This document shows positions 37,277-46,954 of a stretch of 64,000 nt of DNA, piece by piece; within the stretch, counting starts at the first letter, position 1, and each line of letters starts with the position of its first letter. Made by a program: the position numbers and the translations under genes. Below the pieces are notes generated by a model. It made no database searches, was not told where the DNA came from, and saw only the letters and a list, made by a program, of their open reading frames with translations. This stretch comes from JAEXOD01 sp963667875. GTDB lineage: Bacteria > Bacteroidota > Ignavibacteria > Ignavibacteriales > Melioribacteraceae. The stretch spans positions 310,001 to 374,000 of the forward strand of contig CAXXGC010000002.1 in assembly GCA_963667875.2 (NCBI GenBank), in the 5' to 3' direction.

Positions 37277-38061
37277 AATTTTACTTCCTCCGTCTCGCTT
37301 TCCGGAACGTTAAGCTGCATGTAAATATTTTTTTCAAAGCGTAGATCTAAATACCCAATCGCACTACTGAATAAATTCTCTTTAATCGAATTATAAAATT
37401 TATCAAAATAAATTATTTTTTTTACCAAATTATCTCTTCCAATGTAAACCGGATAACTAAATGCTGAAATATCTAAAATTATATCTTCCCCGTTATTCAA
37501 ATCTATTTCCGAAAGACTTCCTAACAAATCGTCATTTAAATATTTTAATGTAGTTATTATCTTTAATCCTGTTTTTAAATCATCTGTTTTTTTTAAGTGT
37601 TGAAAAGGCTTGTAAAATCCTTCATCAACCGGATTAGTAATTATTGGGTAATCTAAATCGCGTGTAAACGGCAGTTGCGGAACTATCTCCCAATTATCAG
37701 TAACTAAATATTGGTTTTTATCCGTGTAATACAACGCTTCTACTTTCTTTTCAACCAACTCAATAACAACTTTATCATTTCCAACAAATTCTACATCAGC
37801 ATCTTTTATGTAAGGATGCTTTATTATTCTGTCTTTAATAACTGTTAAATTTAAGTATTTATAATCGTTATAATGGTCAAAATTAGCGTACTTAAAATAC
37901 TGTTCTTTAGTTAAATGTTCAGCACCTTTTATTTCAATATTTTTAACAACAAGTACACTACGGTTTTCTAAACCGAATGTCAAATATAATAATAATCCTA
38001 TTAAAAATAACAGAATAATTACACTAAATAGCTTTTTATATTTATTTTTTTTTGTTGACAT
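37273..38061 (-). CDS. ftsQ: cell division protein FtsQ/DivIB
   Basis: Bitopic divisome protein of 262 residues: a short basic cytoplasmic N-terminus (MSTKKNKYKKL), one membrane helix (FSVIILLFLIGLLLYLTFG), a POTRA domain starting VVKNIEIKGAEHLTKEQYF and the FtsQ beta domain (ADVEFVGNDKVVIELVEKK, YLVTDNWEIVPQLP, LDLRFEKNIYMQL). It links FtsA/FtsZ to FtsL and the septal synthase. No murB or ddl gene stands between murC and ftsQ, unlike in E. coli. Confidence 0.92.
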   Translation of the reverse strand: MSTKKNKYKKLFSVIILLFLIGLLLYLTFGLENRSVLVVKNIEIKGAEHLTKEQYFKYANFDHYNDYKYLNLTVIKDRIIKHPYIKDADVEFVGNDKVVIELVEKKVEALYYTDKNQYLVTDNWEIVPQLPFTRDLDYPIITNPVDEGFYKPFQHLKKTDDLKTGLKIITTLKYLNDDLLGSLSEIDLNNGEDIILDISAFSYPVYIGRDNLVKKIIYFDKFYNSIKENLFSSAIGYLDLRFEKNIYMQLNVPESETEEVKL

Positions 38062-38062
38062 T

Positions 38063-39436
38063 TTATTTTTTTAGTAACTTAACCAATTCTTCACCATATT
38101 TCCAAATATCACCGGCTCCCAAGGTAATTATTATATCTCCCTTGCGATGCAGTTTATATAAAAGCTCGGGAATTTTTGTTTTGTCCGGCTCGTAATAAAC
38201 TTCTTTATGTCCAAAACTTTTTGCTGCGTTTGCAATTAATTCACCTGTTATTCCGGGAATTGCTTCCTCGCGTGCAGGATAAATATCGGTGCAGATAAAA
38301 ATATCCGAATTCAAAAATGAACGTCCGAATTCAGCATAAAAATCCCGTGTGCGTGTGTAAAGGTGAGGTTGAAACACAGCAATTAATCTATTTTTCCAAC
38401 CGGAACGTATTGCGTTAAGTGTTGCGTTTGTTTCTGTTGGATGATGACCATAATCATCAATAACTAATACATCGCCATTGTACTTTGTTTCAAATCTTCT
38501 GTACACACCGGTAAATGAGGCTAAAGCTTTTTTGATAACTTTAAAACTAACCCCAAGTTCTTTTGCAATACAAACTGCAACCAACGAATTTTTTACAACA
38601 TGAAGACCGGGCACTTTTAACTCAATGCGTCCTAAATCCTCACCTTTATAAATTACCGTAAATGATGATTCATAATGATTATGGACAATATCAACTGCTT
38701 TAACATCTGCCTGTGATGTGGTGCCATAGGTAATAATTTTTTTGTTGATTAAAGGAATAATATCCTGTAATGCCGGTTCATCCAAACATAATGTTACAAA
38801 TCCAAAAAAAGGAACTTTATTTGCAAATTCCACAAACGCCGCTTTAATATCATCCAAATCTTTATAGGTATCCAAATGCTCGCGTTCAAGGGTTGTAATT
38901 GCTGCAATACTGGGTGTTAATTTTAAGAAAGTTCTATCAAATTCATCTGCTTCAACAACAATGTAATCACTTTTACCCAGTCGTGCATTAGTACCGCCAA
39001 GACTGCTTAATTTGCCCCCTACAATAATTGTAGGGTCAATTCCTGCTTCAGTTAAAACTAATCCAACCATGGACGTTGTAGTGGTTTTTCCGTGTGTTCC
39101 TGCAATACCAATACCATATTTCATACGCATACATTCGGCCAGCATTTCGGCACGTTTGATAACCGGAATCTTTTTTTCAGCAGCAGCCTTAACTTCAGGA
39201 TTAACAAGCGCAACAGCAGAGGAATAAACAACTACATCGGCTCCTTCAATATTTTCGGCTTTATGCCCAATAAATATTTGGGCACCAATACTTTTTAACC
39301 GTTCTGTTGTTTCGGAAGCGTTTAGATCGGAACCTGATATTTTAAATCCCTGACTTATTAAAATTTCAGCTATACTGCTCATTCCAATTCCGCCAATACC
39401 AACAAAATGAATTCTATTAATAACTTTATGTATCAT
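38063..39436 (-). CDS. murC: UDP-N-acetylmuramate--L-alanine ligase
   Basis: Adds L-Ala to UDP-MurNAc, the first amino acid of the stem peptide. From the ATG at 39436 it has 457 residues and begins MIHKVINRIHFVGIGGIGMS; a longer frame running back into murG has no plausible start. The nucleotide loop is GTHGKTTTT (about residues 114-122), VEADEFDRTFL is the Mur ligase middle motif, and DDYGHHPTE the C-terminal one. A single base separates it from the murG stop. Confidence 0.96.
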   Translation of the reverse strand: MIHKVINRIHFVGIGGIGMSSIAEILISQGFKISGSDLNASETTERLKSIGAQIFIGHKAENIEGADVVVYSSAVALVNPEVKAAAEKKIPVIKRAEMLAECMRMKYGIGIAGTHGKTTTTSMVGLVLTEAGIDPTIIVGGKLSSLGGTNARLGKSDYIVVEADEFDRTFLKLTPSIAAITTLEREHLDTYKDLDDIKAAFVEFANKVPFFGFVTLCLDEPALQDIIPLINKKIITYGTTSQADVKAVDIVHNHYESSFTVIYKGEDLGRIELKVPGLHVVKNSLVAVCIAKELGVSFKVIKKALASFTGVYRRFETKYNGDVLVIDDYGHHPTETNATLNAIRSGWKNRLIAVFQPHLYTRTRDFYAEFGRSFLNSDIFICTDIYPAREEAIPGITGELIANAAKSFGHKEVYYEPDKTKIPELLYKLHRKGDIIITLGAGDIWKYGEELVKLLKK

Positions 39437-39437
39437 A

Positions 39438-40553
39438 TTATAACCTATTCCTATTTTTTGCCATTTCAATAACATCGCTGCCAATTGTTTTGGCTGCGTC
39501 CGGTTTGGCAAAATATTTAATTTTTTCTTTTAATGTATTAAGTTTATCAGCATCAAAAATGGTTGATTTGACTAAATCAAATAATCCTGCTGCTGCTTCA
39601 TTATCTTTAATAACAATTGCACCGCCAATATCTTCAATAGATTTTGCGTTCTTATACTGATGATCATCCGTAACATTAGGTGAAGGAATAAATATGGTAG
39701 GAACACCCAAATATGCAAGTTCGGCAATTGTTGTTGCACCGGCACGTGCCACAACCAAATCGGCAGCGGAATATACTAATCCCATATTATCAATAAACGC
39801 TGTTACTTTAATATTTTTATCTTCATATTTTTTCAGATCTTCGTAATATTTTTCGCCGCATTGCCAAATAATCTGAACATCTAATTTTTTAAATTCATTA
39901 ATGTTTTTTTCAATTGAATAATTAATTGTTCTGGCACCTAAACTGCCGCCAAGCACAACAATGGTTTTTTTATAGGCAGATAAACCCAAGGATTTTACCG
40001 CGTCCTCTTTTGCGCTTAAATTAACATTTATACGCAAAGGATTACCCGTTAAAAACAATTTTTCCTTAAATCTGAAATATTTTTTACTGTCTTCAAATGA
40101 AATATGAATTTTATCGGCTTTTTTTTCAAGCATCCTATTTGTAATTCCGGGATAACTATTTTGTTCAAGCAAAACAATTTTAGCACCTACTAAACTTGCA
40201 GCCCAAATAATGGGACCTGATACATAAGCACCTGAACCGATTGCAACATCCGGTTTAAATTTTATACAGATTACTATCGCTTTTAGAAGAGCATTCATTA
40301 GCCGAAAAACAAATTTACCGCTTTCCAAACTAATTGAACGCGGAAAACCACTGATGTTTATCGACTTAAAATTGTAACCTAATGCGGGAACTACTTTTGA
40401 TTCAATTTTTTGAGCAGTGCCAACAAATAATATCTCACTTTCGGGCAGATTATTTTTAATCTGTTCGGCTACGGCAATCAACGGATATAAATGACCGCCG
40501 GTACCACCGCCTGCAAAAATAAAATTATATTTTTTATCAGTTAATGACTTCAT
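39438..40553 (-). CDS. murG: undecaprenyldiphospho-muramoylpentapeptide beta-N-acetylglucosaminyltransferase
   Basis: GT28 enzyme making lipid II from lipid I. From the ATG at 40553 it has 371 residues; an upstream in-frame GTG at 40571 would add six. Motifs: FIFAGGGTGGHLYPLIAVAE (G loop 1), GSGAYVSGPI, VLEQNSYPGITNR, VVLGGSLGARTIN (G loop 3), and ARAGATTIAELAYLGVPTIFIP...DDHQYKNA for UDP-GlcNAc. It overlaps the ftsW stop by 17 bp, so translation is probably coupled. Confidence 0.96.
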   Translation of the reverse strand: MKSLTDKKYNFIFAGGGTGGHLYPLIAVAEQIKNNLPESEILFVGTAQKIESKVVPALGYNFKSINISGFPRSISLESGKFVFRLMNALLKAIVICIKFKPDVAIGSGAYVSGPIIWAASLVGAKIVLLEQNSYPGITNRMLEKKADKIHISFEDSKKYFRFKEKLFLTGNPLRINVNLSAKEDAVKSLGLSAYKKTIVVLGGSLGARTINYSIEKNINEFKKLDVQIIWQCGEKYYEDLKKYEDKNIKVTAFIDNMGLVYSAADLVVARAGATTIAELAYLGVPTIFIPSPNVTDDHQYKNAKSIEDIGGAIVIKDNEAAAGLFDLVKSTIFDADKLNTLKEKIKYFAKPDAAKTIGSDVIEMAKNRNRL

Positions 40554-41637
40554 TTGCAGCAACCGCTTCACGTGATTTAATAAATGTTAAAGCTATATTA
40601 ATTATAATTCCAATTGCAAAACTGAATGTTACAATTGATGTACCGCCAAAACTAATAAACGGCAATGTTATACCGGTAACCGGTATTGTATTTGAAACTA
40701 CAGCCGCATTTACAACTGCATTTACAGTTATAGAAAGGGTTAACCCAAATCCCAGCAGTTTGCCAAACATATCCGGGCACTTGTACGAAATGAGCACCCC
40801 CAGCACAAAAATTGCAAGGTAAATAAGCAATATTATTACTGTGCCCAAAAATCCAAGCTGCTCACCTAAAATTGCATAAATAAAATCACCATAAGCTTCG
40901 GGCAAAAAAAGGTCACTTTGTCTTGAATGGCCAATTCCTTTTCCTGTTAATCCACCGCTGCCAAGAGCAACACTGGATTGATAAGATTGTAAATCAATTG
41001 ATTCTTCTTTGGCTACACCAAAATGTGAAAGCAATCTTTCGCGCGAATGGTGGAATGAAAACAACAGCATAATACCAATTAACCCGGTAATTGCAGTTGT
41101 TATTATTAAATGTTTTGCTCCGGCTCCAGCAACGTACAGCATCGAAAAACCAACAAACATAATTAAAATACTTGTGCTTAAGTTTGGCTGCAAAACAATT
41201 AATCCAACAATAAGAAACAGCCAAGTAATTACATGAACAAAGCCGTTTTTAAAATCGCGTAATAACTTTCCTTTTTTTTCTATTAAATTAGCTAAATGAA
41301 TAATAATAAATATCTTAGCCAATTCCGCAGGTTGAAAACTAAATAATCCGACATTAAGCCAGCGCGAAGCACCTTTTTTTGCTATACCAACAACAAGTGT
41401 TAATATTAGCATTATTATTATAGCAAACATTATTGCTTTACTATATTTTTTATATTTTTCGTAAGGGAATGAGGCAAAATACAACATAGCCCCTAATGCA
41501 ACAGCAACTTTTATAAGGTGACTAAAAAGCATACTATAGTCCTTACGTACTCCGTTGCTTGCGCCAAGTACTAAAACAACACCCATTGTAATTAGTATTA
41601 TAACCAAGGCCATTAATGTTCTGTATATTGCTTTCAT
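40537..41637 (-). CDS. ftsW: SEDS-family peptidoglycan polymerase FtsW
   Basis: Septal peptidoglycan glycosyltransferase partnering with FtsI. 366 residues with ten membrane helices. SEDS markers: GASRWLNVGLFSFQPAELAKI, LQPNLSTSILI, SYQSSVALGSGGLTGKGIGHS, and LPEAYGDFIYAILGEQLGFLG; the C-terminus has TGITLPFISFGGTSIVTF. Genomic position between murD and murG favours FtsW over RodA. The start is 5 bp from the murD stop. Confidence 0.95.
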   Translation of the reverse strand: MKAIYRTLMALVIILITMGVVLVLGASNGVRKDYSMLFSHLIKVAVALGAMLYFASFPYEKYKKYSKAIMFAIIIMLILTLVVGIAKKGASRWLNVGLFSFQPAELAKIFIIIHLANLIEKKGKLLRDFKNGFVHVITWLFLIVGLIVLQPNLSTSILIMFVGFSMLYVAGAGAKHLIITTAITGLIGIMLLFSFHHSRERLLSHFGVAKEESIDLQSYQSSVALGSGGLTGKGIGHSRQSDLFLPEAYGDFIYAILGEQLGFLGTVIILLIYLAIFVLGVLISYKCPDMFGKLLGFGLTLSITVNAVVNAAVVSNTIPVTGITLPFISFGGTSIVTFSFAIGIIINIALTFIKSREAVAANEVIN

Positions 41638-41642
41638 ATTAA

Positions 41643-42992
41643 TTATAAATTATTAACAATTTCTTTAAATACTTCACCTCTGTGTTCGTAGTTGTCAAAC
41701 ATATCAAACGAAGCACATGCGGGTGAAAGAAGAACTATATCATTTGGTTTAGCTTCATTTTTTGCTGATACCAAACAATCTTTTAATGTTTCTTTTTTTT
41801 CAGTAGGAACAATGTCCTTAAAAAAATTATAAACTTTATCGGCCGATGAACCAATTGCATATATTTTTTTTACGTTATTTAATACCGGGGTTTTAATCTG
41901 GTTATAATCGTTACCTTTATCTTTTCCGCCAAGTATTAAATATAATGGATTTTTATAACTGCGTAAAGCATACCAAACAGCGTCAACATTTGTTGCTTTG
42001 CTATCGTTTATATATAAAACACCATTTATTTCTTTTACAAATTCCAATCTGTGTTCAACACCCGGAAATGTAGAAAAAGCTTTTTTAATTTTTTCGTTTT
42101 CAACACCAAGTAATTTAAGTATTACTAATACTGATAGAGAATTATATAAATTATGTTCTCCTTTAAGACTTAAATCGGTATTTAGACAAACTACTTCCTT
42201 ATTTCCATCATTAGCAAATACAAGTTCACCTTTTAACGAATATGCGCCGTTATCCACTTCATTTTTAATAGAAACCAGCTGCTTTGAGACATTAGTATTG
42301 TACGAATCAAATTCGTTTAATTTTTCATCATCACTATTTAGAATGTAAAAATCTTCAACACTTTGGTTTTTTGTAACTAATAATTTTGACGCGGCATATT
42401 TCCCAAAATCATATTCATACCTGTCCAAGTGATCGGGGGTAATATTAATAATAATTGAATAATTCGGCTTAAATGTATCAATATAATCTAACTGAAAACT
42501 TGATAATTCAAGAACAACAAATTCATTTTCTTTAACTTCGCTTACTATTTCGCTAAATGCAAATCCAATATTACCGCCAACATGCGCTTTAATTCCACAT
42601 TGATTTAATGCAAAATGACACAATGAAGTTGTTGTTGTTTTTCCGTTTGTACCTGTTATTGCAATAATTTTTCCTGTGCAAAACCAATAAGCAAATTCAA
42701 TTTCACTTATTATTTTTATTCCGCGTTTTACCGCTTCAACCAATACTGCCGATTTTGTTGGAACACCCGGACTGGTAATAATAAAATCACAATCGTAAAC
42801 TTTATTGCTATGTCCGCCAAATTCAAAATCAACGCCTAAAGTTGTAAGTTGTGCGGATGCTTCTTTTAATTTTTCCGGATTTCCCATATCGCTAACAAAT
42901 GGAATTGCTCCGTGTGCTTTAGCTAATTTAGCTGCACCAATACCACTTCTTACAGCTCCGAGTATAGTAATTTTTTTATTTTCTATATTCAT
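41643..42992 (-). CDS. murD: UDP-N-acetylmuramoyl-L-alanine--D-glutamate ligase
   Basis: Adds D-Glu to the stem peptide. 449 residues with the nucleotide loop GTNGKTTTT at about 114-122, NITPDHLDRY and the carbamylated-lysine region KYAASKLLV, INDSKATN for the C-terminal domain and LSPACASFDMFDNYEHRGEVF at the end, a MurD hallmark. Its start codon shares one base with the mraY stop. Confidence 0.97.
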   Translation of the reverse strand: MNIENKKITILGAVRSGIGAAKLAKAHGAIPFVSDMGNPEKLKEASAQLTTLGVDFEFGGHSNKVYDCDFIITSPGVPTKSAVLVEAVKRGIKIISEIEFAYWFCTGKIIAITGTNGKTTTTSLCHFALNQCGIKAHVGGNIGFAFSEIVSEVKENEFVVLELSSFQLDYIDTFKPNYSIIINITPDHLDRYEYDFGKYAASKLLVTKNQSVEDFYILNSDDEKLNEFDSYNTNVSKQLVSIKNEVDNGAYSLKGELVFANDGNKEVVCLNTDLSLKGEHNLYNSLSVLVILKLLGVENEKIKKAFSTFPGVEHRLEFVKEINGVLYINDSKATNVDAVWYALRSYKNPLYLILGGKDKGNDYNQIKTPVLNNVKKIYAIGSSADKVYNFFKDIVPTEKKETLKDCLVSAKNEAKPNDIVLLSPACASFDMFDNYEHRGEVFKEIVNNL

Positions 42993-44101
42993 TATCGTAT
43001 CTTAAATGATGCTAAACTTATTAATGTTAAAATAATTGTTATTATATAAAATCTAATTACAATTTTTGGTTCCTGCCACCCAATCATTTCAAAATGATGA
43101 TGTATAGGGGCCATTTTAAATACTCTTTTCCCTTCACCAAATCTTTTTTTTGTATATTTAAAATATACCCGTTGAATAATTACGGAAACGGTTTCTAAAA
43201 AATAAATACCGCCAAGCAAAGGGAGTAATAATTCTTTTTTAACTAAAATTGCAATAACTCCAAGCGCTCCGCCAAGTGCTAAAGAACCGGTATCGCCCAT
43301 AAATACCTGTGCGGGGTAAAAATTAAACCACAAAAATCCTAAACCTGCACCAATTAACGCAGCAATAAATACTGTTAATTCCCCGGATCCCGGCAAAAAC
43401 ATAATATTCAAATAATCGGAATAAATAACATTACCCGAAACATAACATATTAAGGCCAAGGCCAGCATTACAATAAGCATTGTACCCATTGCCAATCCGT
43501 CCAATCCGTCAGTCAAGTTAACTGCATTGGATGTAGCTGTAATTATAAAAATTACTGCCGGAATGTATAAATACGAAAAGTCAAAATTTAGATTTTTGAA
43601 AAACGGCAATGTTGTTTCGGTAGTATAATTACTAAATTCAGGAAGATAATAAATTGCTAATCCTACTATTAAACCAATTACAACTTGACCAAGCAATTTA
43701 TATCTGGCAATTAAACCATTGGGGAATTTCCGTACAACTTTTAAATAGTCATCATAAAAACCAACCAAACTTAACCATACTGTAACAAGCAGCGTTAAAA
43801 TAATATAGTTGCTTGAAATATCTCCCCAAAGCAAAACAGGAATAACAACTGAAAGTACAATAATAATTCCTCCCATGGTAGGAGTGCCTGCTTTTGATTT
43901 GTGCGACTTTGGTCCGTCTTCTTTAATTGCTTCACCTATCTGTTTTTTACGCAGATAATTGATTATTTTGGGGCCAAAATAAAATGCAATAAACATTGCA
44001 GTAATTGCAGCAAGAATAGAACGAAATGATAAATATTTGAATACGTCAAATCCCGGTGGCGAATATTTTTTATTTATGTAATTAAATAAATAATACAGCA
44101 T
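42992..44101 (-). CDS. mraY: phospho-N-acetylmuramoyl-pentapeptide transferase
   Basis: Membrane enzyme making lipid I from UDP-MurNAc-pentapeptide and undecaprenyl phosphate. 369 residues with about ten helices. Active-site motifs: SHKSKAGTPTMGG, the Asp pair in VGFYDDYLKV, NLTDGLDGLA, and MGDTGSLALGG with the C-terminal APIHHHFEMIGWQE carrying the histidine cluster. Abuts murF with no intervening base. Confidence 0.97.
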   Translation of the reverse strand: MLYYLFNYINKKYSPPGFDVFKYLSFRSILAAITAMFIAFYFGPKIINYLRKKQIGEAIKEDGPKSHKSKAGTPTMGGIIIVLSVVIPVLLWGDISSNYIILTLLVTVWLSLVGFYDDYLKVVRKFPNGLIARYKLLGQVVIGLIVGLAIYYLPEFSNYTTETTLPFFKNLNFDFSYLYIPAVIFIITATSNAVNLTDGLDGLAMGTMLIVMLALALICYVSGNVIYSDYLNIMFLPGSGELTVFIAALIGAGLGFLWFNFYPAQVFMGDTGSLALGGALGVIAILVKKELLLPLLGGIYFLETVSVIIQRVYFKYTKKRFGEGKRVFKMAPIHHHFEMIGWQEPKIVIRFYIITIILTLISLASFKIR

Positions 44102-45490
44102 TTAATTTCCCCGCTCTTTTAAATAATTAACAAATTCTTCCATACGCATTCCACGCGAACCTTTTACTAAAATAACACTGTTCAATAAATTCATACTTTC
44201 AAGAAATGGAATTACTTTTTCTCTTTCCGTAAAGTAATTAATTTTTATTGAAGAATTTTTAAGCTCTTGGGCAATAATTGCAGTTTTATTTCCCACTAAA
44301 ACCAAATCGGTCAAATCGCTTTTTTTAATTGCCAAAGCTACTTCTTTATGTAAGTTGTCCGATTCTTCACCAAGTTCGAACATATCACCAAAAATTGCTA
44401 TTTTTTTTGCTGTAAATGTAACTTTTGATAATAATTGCAAAGCGGCTTTCATCGAATCCGGATTTGCATTATAAGTATCATCAATTAAGAAATAATTTTT
44501 TTGTTCAAAAACCTGAACTCTTCCTTTTATTGATTGAAGGTTTTTTATTCCGTTGTAAATATCTTTTTTAGAAAGCCCCAACATTTGAGCAATACTAACC
44601 GCGGCCAAAACATTTTTAGCATTTGCGTTGCCATAAACAGGAAGACTGCATTCCAATACTGTATTACGGAAACTGATCCATAATTCGGTTCTGCCTTTTT
44701 TATCGGTACCCAAAACTTTACCGCGTACATCGGCATCTTTGGAAAAACTGAAACTTATTTTATTTGGAATACTTTTTGCTTTTTTGCTTATTAATTTATC
44801 ATCTAAATTAATAAAAACACAGCCGTCGTTTTTAATGGTTTCTTCAACAAGAGCATATTTTTCTTCCAGAACGCCGTTTCTATCCATTAAAAATTCCAAA
44901 TGCGAATCGCCGATATTAGTTATCATACCAAAATCAGGCTGAGCTATTGCTGCCGTATAACTTATTTCGTTAAAATGGTTAGTGCCATGTTCTAAAACCA
45001 ACATTTCCGTATTTTCATCAGCTTCTAATATTGTTAACGGAACACCAATATGGTTATTATTATTACTTTCGGTTTTTACTACAGTATATATGGTCGAAAG
45101 CATTGTAGCTAAAAATTCTTTTGTGGAGGTTTTTCCGTTGCTTCCGGTTATAGAAATAACTTTTGCTTTAAGTTTTTTGCGCCAAAGTTTTGCAATTTCA
45201 CCAAAAGCTATTACAGTATCATCCACCGCAATAACCGAAACATTAATTTTTTCAAATTCACTTACTCTGTTTTTATTTATTACAATACCAATGGCACCCG
45301 ATTTAACAGCATTTTCAATAAAATCATGTCCATCAAATTTGTCTCCTTTAATAGCAACAAACAAACTGTTTTCAGCAGCTTTTCTTGAATCGATTAACAC
45401 TTTGTTGAAAACTTGTTTATTTTCCCCTTTAACTATTAAAGCAGAGGGAATTAAAGATAATTCGGCAATATTTAATGTTATTTTTTCCAT
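44102..45490 (-). CDS. murF: UDP-N-acetylmuramoyl-tripeptide--D-alanyl-D-alanine ligase
   Basis: Adds D-Ala-D-Ala to complete the stem pentapeptide. 462 residues with the nucleotide loop GSNGKTSTKEF at 116-126, LEHGTNHFNEI and TNIGDSHLEFL in the central domain, LIDDTYNANPDSMKAAL and GDMFELGEESDNLH in the C-terminal part. It overlaps murE by 13 bp, indicating coupled translation. Confidence 0.97.
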   Translation of the reverse strand: MEKITLNIAELSLIPSALIVKGENKQVFNKVLIDSRKAAENSLFVAIKGDKFDGHDFIENAVKSGAIGIVINKNRVSEFEKINVSVIAVDDTVIAFGEIAKLWRKKLKAKVISITGSNGKTSTKEFLATMLSTIYTVVKTESNNNNHIGVPLTILEADENTEMLVLEHGTNHFNEISYTAAIAQPDFGMITNIGDSHLEFLMDRNGVLEEKYALVEETIKNDGCVFINLDDKLISKKAKSIPNKISFSFSKDADVRGKVLGTDKKGRTELWISFRNTVLECSLPVYGNANAKNVLAAVSIAQMLGLSKKDIYNGIKNLQSIKGRVQVFEQKNYFLIDDTYNANPDSMKAALQLLSKVTFTAKKIAIFGDMFELGEESDNLHKEVALAIKKSDLTDLVLVGNKTAIIAQELKNSSIKINYFTEREKVIPFLESMNLLNSVILVKGSRGMRMEEFVNYLKERGN

Positions 45491-46950
45491 ACGTTTAAGT
45501 ATTGTAATACTTTCTCCTTATCCGAAAAATGTGTACGTATTCCATTGATTTCAATATATGTTTCATGTCCTTTTCCGGCTACAAGAACTATGGCATTTTC
45601 TTCAGAGTTAATAATGGCTTCTTTAATTGCTTCTTCTCTATCCACAACAATTTTATAATTATTTGTTTTAATTCCGGCTACAACATCTTTAATAATATCT
45701 TCCGGTTTTTCCGTTCTAGGATTATCGGTTGATACAATTGCACAATTGCTGTATTTTGCGGCAACTTGGCCCATAATAGGCCGTTTAGTTTTGTCTCTGT
45801 CACCACCGCAGCCAAAAACAGTATATACAGGGTAATTTTCTTTATTAATATTTTTTATTGCCAATAAAGCTTGTTCTAAACTTTCGGCAGTATGTGAATA
45901 ATCAATAATGGCGGTTTTATTTTTTTCTTTATAAACTTCAAATCTGCCGGGCACCTGGGGCGATTCTTTAATTCTTTTTACAACAACACTTGGTTTAATA
46001 CCTGCTAAAATGCCAATAGCAAAAGCAGCACAGCTGTTGTAAGCATTAAAGGCACCTATTAGCGGAGTGGAAATATGATATTCATTTTCCAGATAAGTAA
46101 TATTAAATGTTGTACCGTCCAAGGAGTAATTAATATTACTCATTCTAAAATCGGCATTTTTATTTACGCCATAACAATATACTTTTGCTTTTGTATCTTT
46201 AATAAACTTTTTCCAGTTTTTATCATCACTGTTAACAATGGCAAAAGCTTCTTTTTTTAATCCGTCAAATAATTTCTTTTTTGCTTTAATATAACTTTCA
46301 ACAGTTTTATGAAAATCCAAATGATCGTGTGCTAAATTGGTAAACACCGCAAAATCGAAATCCAAATTATCAACTCTGTGCAACTCCAACGAATGCGATG
46401 AAACTTCCATAACTGCGCTTTTGCAGCCATTAGACAACATTTCGGCAAACAATCTATTTAAGTCATGCGATTCGGGTGTTGTTAATTTGCTTTCTATTTC
46501 TCTTTTACCAACAAAAATACTTATTGTGCCAATCATTCCGCATTTATTATTTTCTAAAACGCTTTTAATGTAATTGCTTGTTGTCGTTTTCCCTTTGGTT
46601 CCGGTAATACCAACCAAACGTAACCTGGTTGTTGGGTTGTGATAAAAAGCAGCCGAAATATCAGCAAGAGCTTTGCGTGTGTCTTCAACCAAAATTTTAA
46701 TACAACCGGTATGAACAAACATTAAATCGGGAACAATATCATTATCTTCCAATACTACAGCAGCAACACCACTATTAATTACGTCTAAAATAAATTTGTG
46801 TCCATCGGTTTTATATCCTTTTATAGCAAAAAAAATAGTATCTTTATCCACTTTCCTCGAGTCGATAGATAAAGAAGTAATCTCCTTTAACTCGGCTTTA
46901 CCGGTAATTTGAACAATTTTAATATTATTTATTATTTCTGCTAAATTCAT
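45478..46950 (-). CDS. murE: UDP-N-acetylmuramoyl-L-alanyl-D-glutamate--2,6-diaminopimelate ligase
   Basis: Adds the third amino acid of the stem peptide. 490 residues. Nucleotide loop GTKGKTTT at 117-124, EVSSHSLELHRV, FTNLAHDHLDFH, and the lysine-containing YIKAKKKLF. The specificity motif DNPR is at 409-412; its Arg contacts the meso-diaminopimelate carboxylate, whereas Lys-adding enzymes have other residues here. So this organism probably builds meso-DAP peptidoglycan. GKGHETY lies near the end. Confidence 0.97.
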   Translation of the reverse strand: MNLAEIINNIKIVQITGKAELKEITSLSIDSRKVDKDTIFFAIKGYKTDGHKFILDVINSGVAAVVLEDNDIVPDLMFVHTGCIKILVEDTRKALADISAAFYHNPTTRLRLVGITGTKGKTTTSNYIKSVLENNKCGMIGTISIFVGKREIESKLTTPESHDLNRLFAEMLSNGCKSAVMEVSSHSLELHRVDNLDFDFAVFTNLAHDHLDFHKTVESYIKAKKKLFDGLKKEAFAIVNSDDKNWKKFIKDTKAKVYCYGVNKNADFRMSNINYSLDGTTFNITYLENEYHISTPLIGAFNAYNSCAAFAIGILAGIKPSVVVKRIKESPQVPGRFEVYKEKNKTAIIDYSHTAESLEQALLAIKNINKENYPVYTVFGCGGDRDKTKRPIMGQVAAKYSNCAIVSTDNPRTEKPEDIIKDVVAGIKTNNYKIVVDREEAIKEAIINSEENAIVLVAGKGHETYIEINGIRTHFSDKEKVLQYLNVWKK

Positions 46951-46954
46951 ATAA

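Noticed and set aside
44982..45548. 188-codon plus-strand open frame
   Set aside because: Antisense shadow of murF, which has all its motifs on the minus strand.
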